NCBI GenBank assembly: GCA_964438715.1
Contig: CAYTLQ010000023.1
Coordinates: forward strand, 1 to 32,581
Direction: 5' to 3'
Length of the DNA stretch: 32,581 nt
DNA from: CAYTLQ01 sp964438715
GTDB taxonomy: Bacteria > Bacteroidota > Ignavibacteria > Ignavibacteriales > Ignavibacteriaceae
The position numbers and the translations under genes were made by a program. Position 1 is the first letter of the stretch; each line of letters begins with the position of its first letter. The notes under the pieces are model-generated. The model saw only the letters and a list, made by a program, of their open reading frames with translations, was not told where the DNA came from and searched no databases. Of this stretch, positions 1 through 11,000 are shown piece after piece.

Positions 1-1206
1 AAGAATCATATATCGTGCGTGATACACTAACTTACCGGCCAGCTTTAGCAATTGATATCGTAATGTTCGTACTGTCTTGTTGTGATATTCTTCCGGGAGG
101 CCGATGAGTTTTAGCAATTGTAGTAAGTTGTATGCGAGTAATCCTATTGTAAAATACAACATATTTGCATTGAACTGTCCGCAGGGTAAATGATTCAGAT
201 TTATCTGATGTTTTAATTCGCCAATCTTTTTTTTCATACTCCCCCTGCCCTGATGCAGGTTTATGATCTGATACTTATCATACTCCTCTTCGCTCAGGTT
301 TGTGGCAATAATCCAGTAGCGATAATCTGAAAATAAGTCAAGTTGTTTTTTCAATAACTCCCGTTTTACTACCAACCGTACCTTCCGCTTCTTTGCCCCA
401 AAGTAGTATTCTGTTTGTGCTATCTGGTAGCTTTCTTTTATCCCATCTTCTGCTACTGCAGTACTCCATTGCTCCTCCGGTATTGCTTTTACTGCCTCCA
501 ACACCGATGTGCTGTGGTCAGCGGTTATGGTAAAGCCTATGTCCTTTCCGCTACAATAATCTACTACTTCCTTTTGCCAGCCGGCTGAATCACTCCTGAG
601 TATTTGTATCTGCTGTGGATAGTTCTTACGGCATTTTTCTATAAACTCTACCAATCCACTCTGCGGCGAACTGTTACCTGTCCGGAAATCACTGCCTACG
701 ACCATTGAATTTTCTGCTATTATTCCGAGCAATGGCTGGTAGCCATAGTTCTTCTTGTAGGTTCTCTGTGCATCTGCTTTTTCTGCTTCAATGATGGTCG
801 TATCGATATCTAATATCCTACCCGGTTTGTCGACTACTTCCAGTATTTTCCGCATAGCCCGCCATAGTTGTTCTTCTGTTTCTTTACTCCCCACTCTCCT
901 CAGCCAATCTCCTATCGCATCACTCGTCGGTAGTTTAATGTCTTTGAGCATCTCTTGAAATGCTTAATCACTATGCAGATGATTGCCATCTTCTAAGTGT
1001 ACTGCTCCATCCATAAACATATACATCAGTGTCGTTATATAATCGCTTGCCTTGATTGCTCTGTTGCTCCCTCCTTTCGGGAATACTTCATCGAGGAATT
1101 CCCGCAACTGAAGCTTTATGATTATTTCTTCTATTAATGGCAAGCCGATACGGTTACTCAGTCGTTCTTTACTGCGAGTCACTTTGAAGCGTTTTAGTGG
1201 TCTCAT
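1..1206 (-). pseudogene. IS1380-family DDE transposase, interrupted by an in-frame stop and cut by the left window edge
   Basis: Reading the minus strand from the ATG at 1206, one frame stays open to position 1 except for a single TAA at 964-966, about 80 codons in. The frame on both sides is continuous, so this is a point lesion and not a frameshift. The N-terminal part starts MRPLKRFKVTRS. Downstream parts include ILDIDTTIIE (first catalytic Asp expected), LRSDSAGWQ (second Asp), YRYWIIATNLS and INLHQGRGSMKKKIGELK, followed by an NMLYFTIGLLAYNLLQ helix. This order is that of the IS1380 group of DDE transposases, which move the element by cut-and-paste or copying. The C-terminus and left end lie outside the window. 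The element is probably inactive unless the stop is suppressed. No terminal inverted repeat pair can be checked because only one end is present. Confidence 0.85.
964..966 (-). other. Premature TAA codon inside the transposase reading frame
   Basis: On the minus strand the frame reads H-L-H-S-D-stop-A-F-Q-E-M-L. The frame resumes immediately with typical transposase residues, so a single substitution (for example from GAA, CAA or AAA) explains it. Confidence 0.85.
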
Positions 1207-1234
1207 TCTTCACTATTTTTTGCTTTGAAGTTGC

Positions 1235-1255
1235 ATTTCACCTATTGGGTGAAAT
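1235..1255. repeat. Hairpin/inverted repeat upstream of the transposase start
   Basis: ATTTCACC at 1235-1242 is the exact reverse complement of GGTGAAAT at 1248-1255, with a 5-nt loop. It lies 29 bp upstream of the transposase ATG and is probably still inside the insertion sequence. Hairpins that block readthrough translation into transposase genes are known for several IS families; whether this one does so is inference. The outer end of the element must lie between here and the phosphoesterase promoter region, but I cannot fix it. Confidence 0.5.
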
Positions 1256-1382
1256 TTATTTTCTCTAAATTACTTTGTTTTTTGCCCTTTAAACAGTCCT
1301 TATTTTGTCTCTATCTCGGAATTAAGGTTTAATACATTTCAGATTGCGGGTGTATTTCATCAGATAAATATTTCGATTATTT

Positions 1383-1390
1383 TACATTTG
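1383..1390 (+). promoter_or_regulatory. Possible Bacteroidota-type -7 element (TAnnTTTG)
   Basis: TACATTTG at 1383-1390 fits the Bacteroidota -7 consensus TAnnTTTG and lies about 20 bp before the phosphoesterase start. I found no convincing -33 TTG at the right distance, so this is a weak call. Confidence 0.3.
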
Positions 1391-1410
1391 CAAATAAATC
1401 GGAGCTTGTG

Positions 1411-2895
1411 ATGATAAACAGGAGAAAATTTTTATACACAATTGGGGCAGCATCTTCACTTTTAATTGCTGAAAAAATTTATGCCAATCCATATTCAAAA
1501 TTTAGATCCTATGTATTACCTGCACAACCGGTAAAAATCCAGGGAAAAGTACAGTCGGGCGGTAAGGGTATTGGTGGAGTTGTTGTTACTGACGGGCTTG
1601 ATGCAGTAGTTACTTCAGGTGACGGGACTTATACTCTCATATCAAGCGGATAGCAGCGGTTAGTTGTTATTTCCCTGCTTTCAGGATATTCGGTAGCGGT
1701 GAGCAAACAAGGAAGTGCAGAATCTTATAAAGCAATTTCACCCGACGAAAATGGTGTGATGAAGGCAGTATTTGAATTACATAAAGATAATTTCTCCGAC
1801 AATGAACACACATTTTTTGTTCTGGCAGATCCACAGACATTAGATAATGAGGATATGAACTATCTGCATACCCAAACTATTCCAGATTTACTGGCATTCA
1901 TAAAATCAAATTCCGGCAGGAAAATGTTTGGGTTATCATGTGGTGATATAATGTTTGACAATCTCTCTCTGTATCCCGCGTACATAGATGCAGTTTCAAA
2001 AACAGGTATTCCGTTTTTTCAGGTTTTCGGCAACCACGATGCAACCAATAATGTAAAGTCCGATGATGCATCTGTAACAACATACGAGGACTATTTCGGT
2101 CCGGAATATTATTCGTTTACTATGGGAGAAATTCACTATGTTGTTCTTGATGATATATTCTGGTATGGCGGCGGATATTTGGGCTATCTTACCGATAAAC
2201 AGTTGCACTGGTTAAAAAAAGACCTGAGTTTTGTAGAAAAAGGTAAAACAGTAGTGGTATTTTTACATATACCTCCCTATCATGAACAACATCTTCGCGA
2301 CAAACAAAAATCAACGAGCAATGCTGAAGTGATTACTAACAGGCAACTCTTATATGCGGAGTTGGAAGGGTATAAAGCTTACATAATTGCCGGTCACATG
2401 CATGTAAGTGAATATCTGCGTGATGGAAATGTTGATATACATATCTGTGGTGCCGCCTGTGGTGCATGGTGGACCGGCCCGATCTGTAATGATGGTACCC
2501 CTAACGGATACTCAGTATATACCGTAAAAGGGTCAGATCTCTCTTGGCTATACAAGTCAACCGGAATGGGGAGTGAAAAGCAAATGCGTATATATCGCCC
2601 CGGTTCGGAGCTGAACAATTCTAATGAACTAATCGCAAATATATGGGCGTATAGTCAGGGTTGGCAAGTTTCGCTGTATGAAAATGGGATGAAGAATGGT
2701 AGTTTTGAGAGGAGAAATGGGTTTGACCCGCTCTCGGTAAAACTTCATAGTGGACCCGACCTGCCTCAAAAGCATAAATGGGTTGACCCTGTAGCAACAG
2801 ATCATCTCTTCTACTGGAAACCGCAATCGAAAAATGCAAAATTACTCCTTGAAGCAATAGATCCCTGGGGGAGAATATACAAAGAAGAAGTGTGA
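1411..2895 (+). pseudogene. Tat-exported calcineurin-like phosphoesterase with an internal TAG
   Basis: One continuous frame of about 495 codons is interrupted only by TAG at 1651-1653. The start is best placed at ATG 1411 (GGAG at 1401-1404, 6-nt spacing); a GTG at 1408 is in frame but too close to that site. The N-terminus NRRKFLYTIGAA followed by a hydrophobic run looks like a twin-arginine signal. Next comes a small beta-sandwich (VKIQGKVQSGGKGIGGVVVTDG) like the MetallophosN domain, then the metallophosphatase core: ADPQ (about 1825-1836), GDIMFDN, FGNHD (about 2026-2040), FLHIPPY and AGHMH (about 2389-2403), which supply the two-metal site. A C-terminal beta-rich domain (EAIDPWGRIYKEEV) ends at TGA. 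Enzymes of this architecture are exported phosphoesterases. The stop falls inside the N-terminal domain, so without readthrough only an 80-residue fragment is made from the authentic start. Re-initiation at GTG 1699 would give a core without a signal peptide. The insertion sequence next door fits a decaying region; a sequencing error is the alternative. Confidence 0.82.
1651..1653 (+). other. Premature TAG codon inside the phosphoesterase frame
   Basis: The frame reads Y-T-L-I-S-S-G-stop-Q-R-L-V-V-I-S and continues in the same phase into the catalytic domain. The residues on both sides belong to one MetallophosN-like domain, so the stop is a single substitution. TAA, TAG and TGA all serve as true stops elsewhere in the window, so codon reassignment is not supported. 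Confidence 0.8.
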
Positions 2896-2947
2896 TTAAG
2901 ACACTACCATACTACTCAAGATCGGTGTATATCAACATCGTAACAGG

Positions 2948-2979
2948 CAAACTTTGACTGATACTCTTGGTAAAGTTTG
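2948..2979 (+). terminator. Hairpin after the phosphoesterase, possible weak terminator
   Basis: CAAACTTT (2948-2955) pairs exactly with AAAGTTTG (2972-2979) across a 16-nt loop, about 50 bp after the stop codon. Only a short TTTT follows, after TGC, so intrinsic termination would be weak. Confidence 0.4.
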
Positions 2980-3333
2980 TGCTTTTCCCTGCCGAATATT
3001 CGGTTTCCTGATATAATGTGATTGGGGTTTATTTCATCCTTTTAAATTGTTGTTTGTTTACCCCTCCTCAAAAACCAGCCTTATTATTTATCGCAATCAA
3101 TAATTACTAATAGTAAATATTTAAGTCTTTGTACCAACCCCAGTATTGAAGTCTTGAGGTAAAAGTGTTTCAATCTGGCACAAAAAAATTTATAGAAATA
3201 AAAAAAGCGGTGAGAAAATCGCTTAAAGTTGTGACGGGAAGACGAACAGAAATCACACGAAGAAAAACCGTAAAACGAGAAAAGTAAACTTTTTGAATAA
3301 TTAAAAAATATAAAAAAATATTTCAGAAAATAC

Positions 3334-3362
3334 TTGCATTTAAATAATATTCGGAATATATT
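3334..3362 (+). promoter_or_regulatory. Candidate sigma70-like promoter with overlapping palindrome, upstream of the ATPase
   Basis: TTGCAT (3334-3339) and TATATT (3357-3362) are separated by exactly 17 bp. A 13-bp palindrome (ATATTC-G-GAATAT, 3347-3359) spans the spacer and touches the -10 box. The region is very AT-rich, so chance matches are likely. The ATPase starts 50 bp further on. Confidence 0.35.
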
Positions 3363-3411
3363 ATATTAGTTAGTATAATACTTATTGGAATAATTAGTAA
3401 GAGATAAAAAA

Positions 3412-4965
3412 TTGCAAATTTATTTTCGAGAAGAACATCTGGTCCGGCTTGAAGAGATCTTCAACTCTTCTGCAAAAGGCTCCAATATTACCCTGATTAC
3501 GGGCAAGAGACGGGTCGGTAAAACTACGTTGGTTAAAGAGCACTTAAAGCGTTGTCGGGGTGTATATATTTCTGTAAGTATTAAATCATCTGCATTGCAG
3601 TTGGGGGATATCTCAGATTATTTAAAGACTTTTGACTTTACGGATGAGTTTATACCGGGTTTCAGAAACTGGGATGAGTTTTTTCAGTTTATGTTTCATA
3701 TTTCCCGTCACAGGCCGGTTAATCTTGTTCTTGATGAGTTTCATAACTTTGAAAAAATAGAACCGGAATTTCTCCCCTCATTTAAGAAGCTTTGGGATAT
3801 ACAATCTCCTTCTTCAAAACTTAATCTTATTTTAATTTCTAACAGCGAGTCTCTGTTGCAGTCGCTGTTTTTTGAAGTTAATAGCCCTCTCTATGGTATG
3901 GCGAAAAATATCTTGCATGTTGAGCCATTTAATTTCAGGGAGGTGCTTAAGATTTCCCGACTTCATGGTTCAACATTAAAATATGACGAAATTAAAAAGC
4001 TCTACTTAATATTCGGTGGATTGCCGAAATATTATTATCTCATCAATCAGCTCGATTTATGGAAAAGTAACCTCGAAAATATCCTAAGGGAACTGATATT
4101 TAAAAAATTTGCTCCCCTTTCCAATGAAATTAATAATCTTATTTTAACTGAGTTTGGAAGAGATAACAAGGTATCGCTTTCAATAATGCAGATGCTCGCG
4201 TTTGATAGAAATTCTGTTACTGACATTGCTGAAGCGGTGGGAATTCCCGTAACAAGTACAGGTAAGTATTTGGGTGAGTTGGAAAAAAAACGAGGGGTAA
4301 TTAAAAGAAAGGTGCCTCTTGGAACAACAGACCCTTCCAGGTCGAAAAACGGTAAATATTTCTTTCGTAGTTACTTCCATAATTTCTGGTTCAGATTTGT
4401 CCAGTCTGATATAATCAGTTATGAACTTGAGATGTTTGAAAAAATGCTCAAGAGGGTAATGTCTGAATTAGATGGATATATTCATAACCGATACCCTTTG
4501 CTCTTAAAAGAAATCTTCAAGCAAAACAGAAGCCATCCGGAAATTGTTCGATTAATAGGAACTGGAGACATTATGATGGGCCCTCTCTGGACAAGAAAAT
4601 CATATTTCCCTTTAGCTTTTTTAAATGGTCAACAAAACGAACTGCTTTTATGCAAAGTAGTTGAGAGAAATGTCGCTTCTTTTGATGAAGATGTACGGCA
4701 ACTGGTCTCTGATTTTGAAGAAGTAAGTAAACATTATTTAAACCTGAGAATAGGACTTTTGTTAGTTACCAATGCTGTCGTAAATACAGAAAAGTTGAAG
4801 CATTTGCCGCAGGATACAAAACTCATAAAGCCAGAGATGCTGGAATTACTTGTAAAAGCTGACAAAATAAATGTTCCGAGAGGTCTATTTAGTGTTGATA
4901 GCAGAAGAACGAAACCGGTATCGTATAAACGGACGGTAGCGAAAAAAGTTATTGAATTTGATTGA
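3412..4965 (+). CDS. Archaeal-type AAA ATPase with winged helix and DUF234-like C-terminus
   Basis: 517 residues. The chosen start is TTG at 3412, preceded by a weak purine stretch (AAGAG); no ATG lies upstream in a better place. Walker A is GKRRVGKTT (residues 31-39), Walker B is VLDEFHNF (about 105-112) and a sensor-like LILISNS follows, giving the P-loop ATPase_2 fold. A winged-helix segment (SVTDIAEAVGIPVTSTGKYL) sits near residues 263-285. A DUF234-type domain starts at YFFRSYFHNFWFRF. Proteins with this order are common in archaea and scattered in bacteria, usually as stand-alone, multi-copy genes of unknown role; links to mobile DNA have been suggested. The gene is isolated, with AT-rich flanks and a decaying IS-containing stretch upstream, which fits acquisition by transfer. 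Its substrate is unknown. The family assignment is firm from motifs; the function is not. Confidence 0.85.
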   Translation: MQIYFREEHLVRLEEIFNSSAKGSNITLITGKRRVGKTTLVKEHLKRCRGVYISVSIKSSALQLGDISDYLKTFDFTDEFIPGFRNWDEFFQFMFHISRHRPVNLVLDEFHNFEKIEPEFLPSFKKLWDIQSPSSKLNLILISNSESLLQSLFFEVNSPLYGMAKNILHVEPFNFREVLKISRLHGSTLKYDEIKKLYLIFGGLPKYYYLINQLDLWKSNLENILRELIFKKFAPLSNEINNLILTEFGRDNKVSLSIMQMLAFDRNSVTDIAEAVGIPVTSTGKYLGELEKKRGVIKRKVPLGTTDPSRSKNGKYFFRSYFHNFWFRFVQSDIISYELEMFEKMLKRVMSELDGYIHNRYPLLLKEIFKQNRSHPEIVRLIGTGDIMMGPLWTRKSYFPLAFLNGQQNELLLCKVVERNVASFDEDVRQLVSDFEEVSKHYLNLRIGLLLVTNAVVNTEKLKHLPQDTKLIKPEMLELLVKADKINVPRGLFSVDSRRTKPVSYKRTVAKKVIEFD

Positions 4966-5090
4966 TGGTCTGTGAAGCGAGATTTTACAAGAATTAGATC
5001 AAAAACGGCTTTACTAGAAATCGAAATTAAAATTAATGAGCATTTCCTAAATAAATAACAACTATCTAAAACAAGCAAAGAGGTGAGCAG

Positions 5091-8000
5091 ATGCTTTATA
5101 GGTACATGATAACGCTTTCCCGAGTATTGTTGATATTGACGGGAATCCTGCTGTGGACGGGTGAGGATATCCGTTCGCAAAGCATAACAAATTATAACTT
5201 TTCAAGTTCAAGCGGATCGTTTTCTGCTTTATCAGGCGGCACAACAATGGCGCTCTCAGGCGGAACGGTTGATGACGGGTATTTTAATAATATACCTATT
5301 GGTTTTACATTCTACTATATGGGTAATTCATATACAACCTTATCAGCATCAACAAATGGATTTGTGGTTTTGGGACAAGCCTTGTCGGGCGCAATTACAA
5401 CAAATGACTTAAATAATAGTGGCGGTGGAAATGCTCCTCGTCCAATTCTTGCACCGTTATGGGATGACCTTGATCTTCAGGCGAACACAAATTTTTCATA
5501 CTCTACTTCAGGTTCTGCTCCTAACAGAGTTTTCACCGCAGAGTGGTTAAATCTTCAGTGGAACTTCTCTGCTACTGGTAATACAATTTCCATTCAAATA
5601 ATACTCGAAGAAGCAACCAGTTCTGTGAAGTTTGTTTATAGAGATGAAGGGGGAACGGTGAATTCCGGTAGTGCTTCAGTTGGAATAACCGGTGGCTCTG
5701 GTTCAGCCGTTTCAGGTACTGTAGAAATGTTATCTCTTAATAGCTTGGGTGTAAGCCCTACTGCAAGTTCGGTTACTGAAACAGAAACCATAAACACTAA
5801 ACCGGCAACCGGTCAGACATATACATTTACCCCGGCATATTCAGTTACGCCTGCCGCTCCAATAACAATAACATTCTCCGGTGTTACCGGTACCGGTATG
5901 ACAGTTAACTGGGTAGATAACTCTTCAAATGAAACATTTTTTCAGGTGTATAGATCAACTTCTTCCGGTGGACCATATTCGATTGTTGATACAGTAAATT
6001 CAACAAGCACCGGAACCACAGGAACCTCCTATAACAGTGTTCAAACTGGTTTAGTGTGGAACACCACATATTATTACAGGATAGTCGCTTGCAACGAAGG
6101 AAGTGCTTATTCTGCAAACCTTGAAGGGAGTCAATCTACAAGTTCAGGTAGTATTTCGGGTGTAAAAACTATAGGTGCTAGCGGAGATTATACATCGCTC
6201 ACCGACGCATTTGCTGATATAACAGCAAATGGTCTTGGTGGGGCGGTTCAACTTGAACTTCTTTCTGATTATAACAGCGGTTCTGAAACATTTCCAATAA
6301 CTATTTCTTTTATCACCAACAGCGCTAACGAAATAACAGTAAGGCCAGAAGCAGGCGCAACCGGTTTGGTAATAACATCATCTAATACTACAGCAACCAT
6401 TGATCTGAACGGTTGCCAGTATATTACTTTTGACGGCCGTCCCGGTGGATCTGGTACGAACAAGGAGCTAACAATCATAAATACCTCGACGGGCGCAGCC
6501 ATAAGATTCATCAATGATGCAATTTCAAACACCATTACTTATGTAAATGTTTCCGGTACGGCAAACACAAGTTCTTCCTCCGGGGTTATTTTCTTCAGTA
6601 CGACAACAGGCGCTTATGGTAATGACAATAACACCATATCATATTGTGATATTAATGCCCAAGGTTCAGCAGTAGGTATTCAGTCTCTTGGAACTGCCTC
6701 GAAACTTAATAGCGGTAATCAAATCCTCAATAATACTATTAGGGATTTTTACATCAGCAATACAAGCACAACTTCAACTTATGGCATAAGAATACAAAGT
6801 AACAGCACAGACTGGACAATTAGTAATAACAGTTTTTACCAGTCTTCGGCAAGGGCATATTCCACGACCAGTGCAATTCATTACATGTTGAGTATTGGAA
6901 CAGGTACCTCAAGCGGTGGGTATGTGATTTCAGGAAACTACTTTGGGGGAAGTGCTGCTAATGCATCAGGTACATATACAATTTCATCCGGACAAGCACG
7001 GTTATTTGTAATTGATGCAAGTGTTGGTACCTCTTCTGCAACAAGTATTCAGGGCAATACAATTACAAATATTGCATGTAGTACTGCATATACTTCTACT
7101 TCTAGCTCAGGATTTATAGGGATGAATTTAAGTGCCGGTAGTTTTAATGTTGGCACGGTTACAGGAAATACAATAGGTTCAACCTCTGCGACTGATAAAA
7201 TCCGACTCCATATTACCGGATCGACGGGTCCTTTATTCGTGGGAATAAACTGTGCAACAACATCCGGTACTACGGTTATTCAAAATAATAGTATTGGCGG
7301 AATGACTGCCACAACCACTACAGCAACCGCCTATTTGAGTTTATATCCAATTTCCCTTTCGGGTTCGGGTCACTCAGTTACAATTACCGGTAATACAATT
7401 GGTAGTACCACAGTAGCTAACAGTATATATAACAATACCGGTAGTACTTCAACTGCGACATATCAAACAAGAGGAATGAATATTACCTCTACGGGTATAA
7501 TAACAGTAACAAACAACACAGTAGCAAATATAACAGCTTCCGGAACCGGTACGGGAACAACTCTTGCGGGAATTTACATGGTCGCAGCTCCGGCAAGTAC
7601 AGGTTGGACTGTAACCGGAAATACAATAAGTAACCTAACTAATTCATCTTCTTCAACAACCTTTGGTTCGGCAACCCAGGCCCTTTCCGGATTAGTATTT
7701 AGTGGCTCTGCATTACACACTATCAGTGGTAACACAGTTCACACACTTATCAATAATGCTGCATCTGCAAATGTAAGTGTGGTAGGTATCTATTTTTCCG
7801 GTAGTGCCAGCTTACAATCAATATTGGAAAAGAACTTTGTCCACTCATTGAGAACGAGCAGTTCATATAACTACGCCAGAATAACAGGTATTATGATTGC
7901 CGGCGGATTACACTTACTGAGAAACAATATGATTCGCCTTGGTATTGATGAGTCGGGAAATTCTCTCACGACAGCACATAATTATAACGGAATTTGGAAA

Positions 8001-11000
8001 ACAGTTGCTACGGTTGGTAATTTCTTCCATAATAGTATTTATATTGGCGGGACAGGAGTAGGAGCTCATCCGGTTAAAACATTTGCATTCCGGAAACATG
8101 GCACGAGTGGTGCAGATAGTTTAATGAACAATATATTCTGGAACGCTCGTTCAAATGCAACTTCGGGGAATGGCAAACACTACGCTATTGGTGTTAATCA
8201 ATCTTCAGGACTAATCTCCAATTACAATATATTTTATGCAAATGGAACAGATGGAACTCTGGGAACGCGGGATACAGGAAGTACAACAAATTATACTTCT
8301 TTGGCAAATCTTCAATCGGGCTTTGGTGGTACTGATGCAAATTCGATGGTTGCCCCGCCAAATTTCACTACTCCTAATGGCTCAAGTAGTACTGTTAATC
8401 TTCACATTTCAGATCCAACCGTAGTAGAGGGAACAGGAATAGCATTAAGCAATGTTACTGATGACTTCGATGGACAATCCAGATCCGGATTAACACCTAC
8501 AGATATCGGGGCGGATGCTGGTGATTTTGTTGCCGCAGATCTTTCAGCGCCGACAATTAGTTATACTACCTTAACGAATACTTCCTCAACAGGAGATCGT
8601 ACGCTTACTGCTACAATAACCGATGCAAGTGGAGTACCCACTTCCGGATCTTTAGTTCCTCGGGTTTATTTCAAAAAGAATTCGGGAAGTTACAGCTCAG
8701 CGGCGGGTACACTTACCTCGGGTACGAGCACAAACGGAACCTGGAGTTTCACGATTAGTGCAGTAACGATGGGCTCTGTAACAGCAGGTGATGTTATTTC
8801 ATATTTTATTGTAGCCCAGGATGTTGCTTCGACAGCTAATCTTGGATCAAGTCCATCAGGAGCAGCAGGCACCGATGTTACAAATATTTCTACATATCCA
8901 TCAAGTCCATCACAATATTTAGTTGTAGGTTCAATTTCCGGTAACTTTTTTATAGGTGGCACTGGTAATGTTCCTTCACCCGGTTGCACATATGTTGACT
9001 TAACAGCTGCTTTTGCAGATATAAATAATGTTGTAACAAACATCACGGTAACGGCCGGTGGTTCAGGATACACAACTGCTCCAACCGTTGTTATTACCGG
9101 TTCAGGCACCGGAGCAACTGCAACAGCCAATTTAACCGGAGATGCGGTTTCGTCTGTTACAATTACAAATCCGGGAACAGGCTATTTAACACCTCCCACA
9201 ATAAGCTTTACCGGTGGTGGAGGAACGGGAGCGGCAGCTACTGCAACAGTTTCTGCAGGCAAGGAAGTAACAGGTCCTGTAGAATTTATTCTAACAAATA
9301 CATATAACGCTTCAGAAGAAAACTATTTTCCAGTTACATTAAATCGTGTTGCCGGTGTATCGGCAACTAATACAATTACCATTAAGCCGGATGCTGGTGT
9401 TAATGCAACTATTACCGGTAATTCAAGCACATCGGTAATTAAATTATCAGATGTCAGTTATGTAACTATAGATGGTTCAAACAATGGATCAACATCAAGA
9501 AACCTTTCTATAACTAACAGCTCAACATCGGCAAATACCGGAGTAATATGGTTATCTTCTTTGGGTGCAGGACAAGGTTCAAACAACAACATAATCAAAA
9601 ACTGTAATATTAGCGCTGGAATTAATCAATCGACATCGACTAATTTTACATGGGGAATATATTCCGGTGGTACTATTTTATCTACCGCTACGGGAGGAGC
9701 GGATAATGACAACAATACCTATCAAAACAATTATATAACCAAAACCAGGGTAGCTATAAATCTTGTTGGAACATCCACAACTAATCCCAATAATGGTAAT
9801 ATAGTTAAAGAAAATGTCATTGGTCCGGATGAAGGATTTGGCAGTAATCAGATCGGAGCTTGCGGAATTCTCATAATGAATCAGGAGGATATTCAAATTA
9901 CTCAAAATAAGATTCGTTATGTTGGCGGACCATATTCATTAACACCAAGTGGTAGTGGTACTGACAGAACAGGAATTGCCATAGGAAGCACCACCTCAGT
10001 CGCCGGAGCAACGGTAAATTCCACTCAGTATGTTAAAAATGCGGTTATTACCCGAAATTATATTCACGACATTATTGATGAGAGAACATATTCTGCCTCG
10101 GGGATAGTTTTAGCAGGAGCTGATGGTAGTAATAGTACAAACAATACTGTTGCCAATAATGTAATATTCCGTGTCAGGTCGAATGGTACAAGTACCGATC
10201 AGACCCATGGTATTACAATTGTTGGAGGAAAAGACGATAAAGTATTTTATAATTCCATTTATCTTACAGGCGATGTTGATTCATCCTCAATAACGACATC
10301 GACAAGTTCTACCTTTGGTATTGCAGTTACGAACACTAGTCCGGTTAATTTGGTAATAAAAAATAATGCAATCCATAACAATTTATATTCAAGTAAGTCT
10401 GCAGTTACATTAAAGAATGCCGCAATAAGTATTCCAACATCATTTTCCTGGGGTACAGGTGGTAGTAACTATAATGGTTTATACCGTTTGGTTGATAGCT
10501 CGAGACAGAACACCGGAAACATAGGTGCGGCTCTTGCCGGAGGTACATTCTATGCAGGGCTGAGTGATTGGCAAACAGCTAGTTCGCAAGATGCGAACAG
10601 CGTAAGTGGTAACCCACTTTTTAATTCAACAATTAATTTACAACCGGGTGTGGGAAGTGCACTTATCGCGGCAGGTACCCCGATTTCCGGTATAACAATT
10701 GATTATTTGGGAGTAACCCGTAGTGCTTCAACACCAACCATTGGTGCGTATGAGGAAAGTGGTGATTTTGTTCCGCCAACAATTTCTTATACAACCCTTG
10801 GGAACACTGCATTTACAACTAACAGAACCCTCAGCGGCGTCTCCATAACAGACGCTTCAGGGGTAAATACTACATCTGCAAAACCTCGTTTATATTTCAA
10901 AAAGTCTACCGATGCAAATGCATTTGTAGGAAATACAAGTACTGATAATGGTTGGAAATGGGTTGAAGGAACTGTTTCTGAATCGACTTTCAGTTTTACC

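Larger units (their letters stand above)
2896..3411. other. Noncoding 516-bp AT-rich gap between phosphoesterase and ATPase
   Basis: No credible gene in any frame. It holds the hairpin at 2948-2979, a perfect 12-bp palindrome CCGAATATTCGG at 2992-3003, a weak AAGCG/CGCTT stem near 3207-3226, and a very AT-rich end with a sigma70-like promoter candidate at 3334-3362. Nothing else was recognised. Confidence 0.6.

Noticed and set aside
1207..1410. A defined insertion-sequence end with TTAA target duplication
   Set aside because: TTAA occurs at 1322-1325, but the other end of the element is outside the window and no inverted-repeat match can be tested.
1408..2895. Recoding of TAG as an amino acid
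   Set aside because: TAG ends the giant gene at 13803-13805 and other stops are used normally, and the neighbouring transposase carries a TAA; decay is the simpler explanation.
4734..5180. Minus-strand open frame spanning the ATPase end and the giant gene start
   Set aside because: It overlaps two strongly supported genes on the other strand and shows no domain or ribosome site.
8690..9130. Long minus-strand open frame (146 codons) inside the giant gene
   Set aside because: It is antisense to a clear beta-helix/linker coding region, has a low-complexity Val/Pro/Thr composition mirroring the sense codons, and has no ribosome site.
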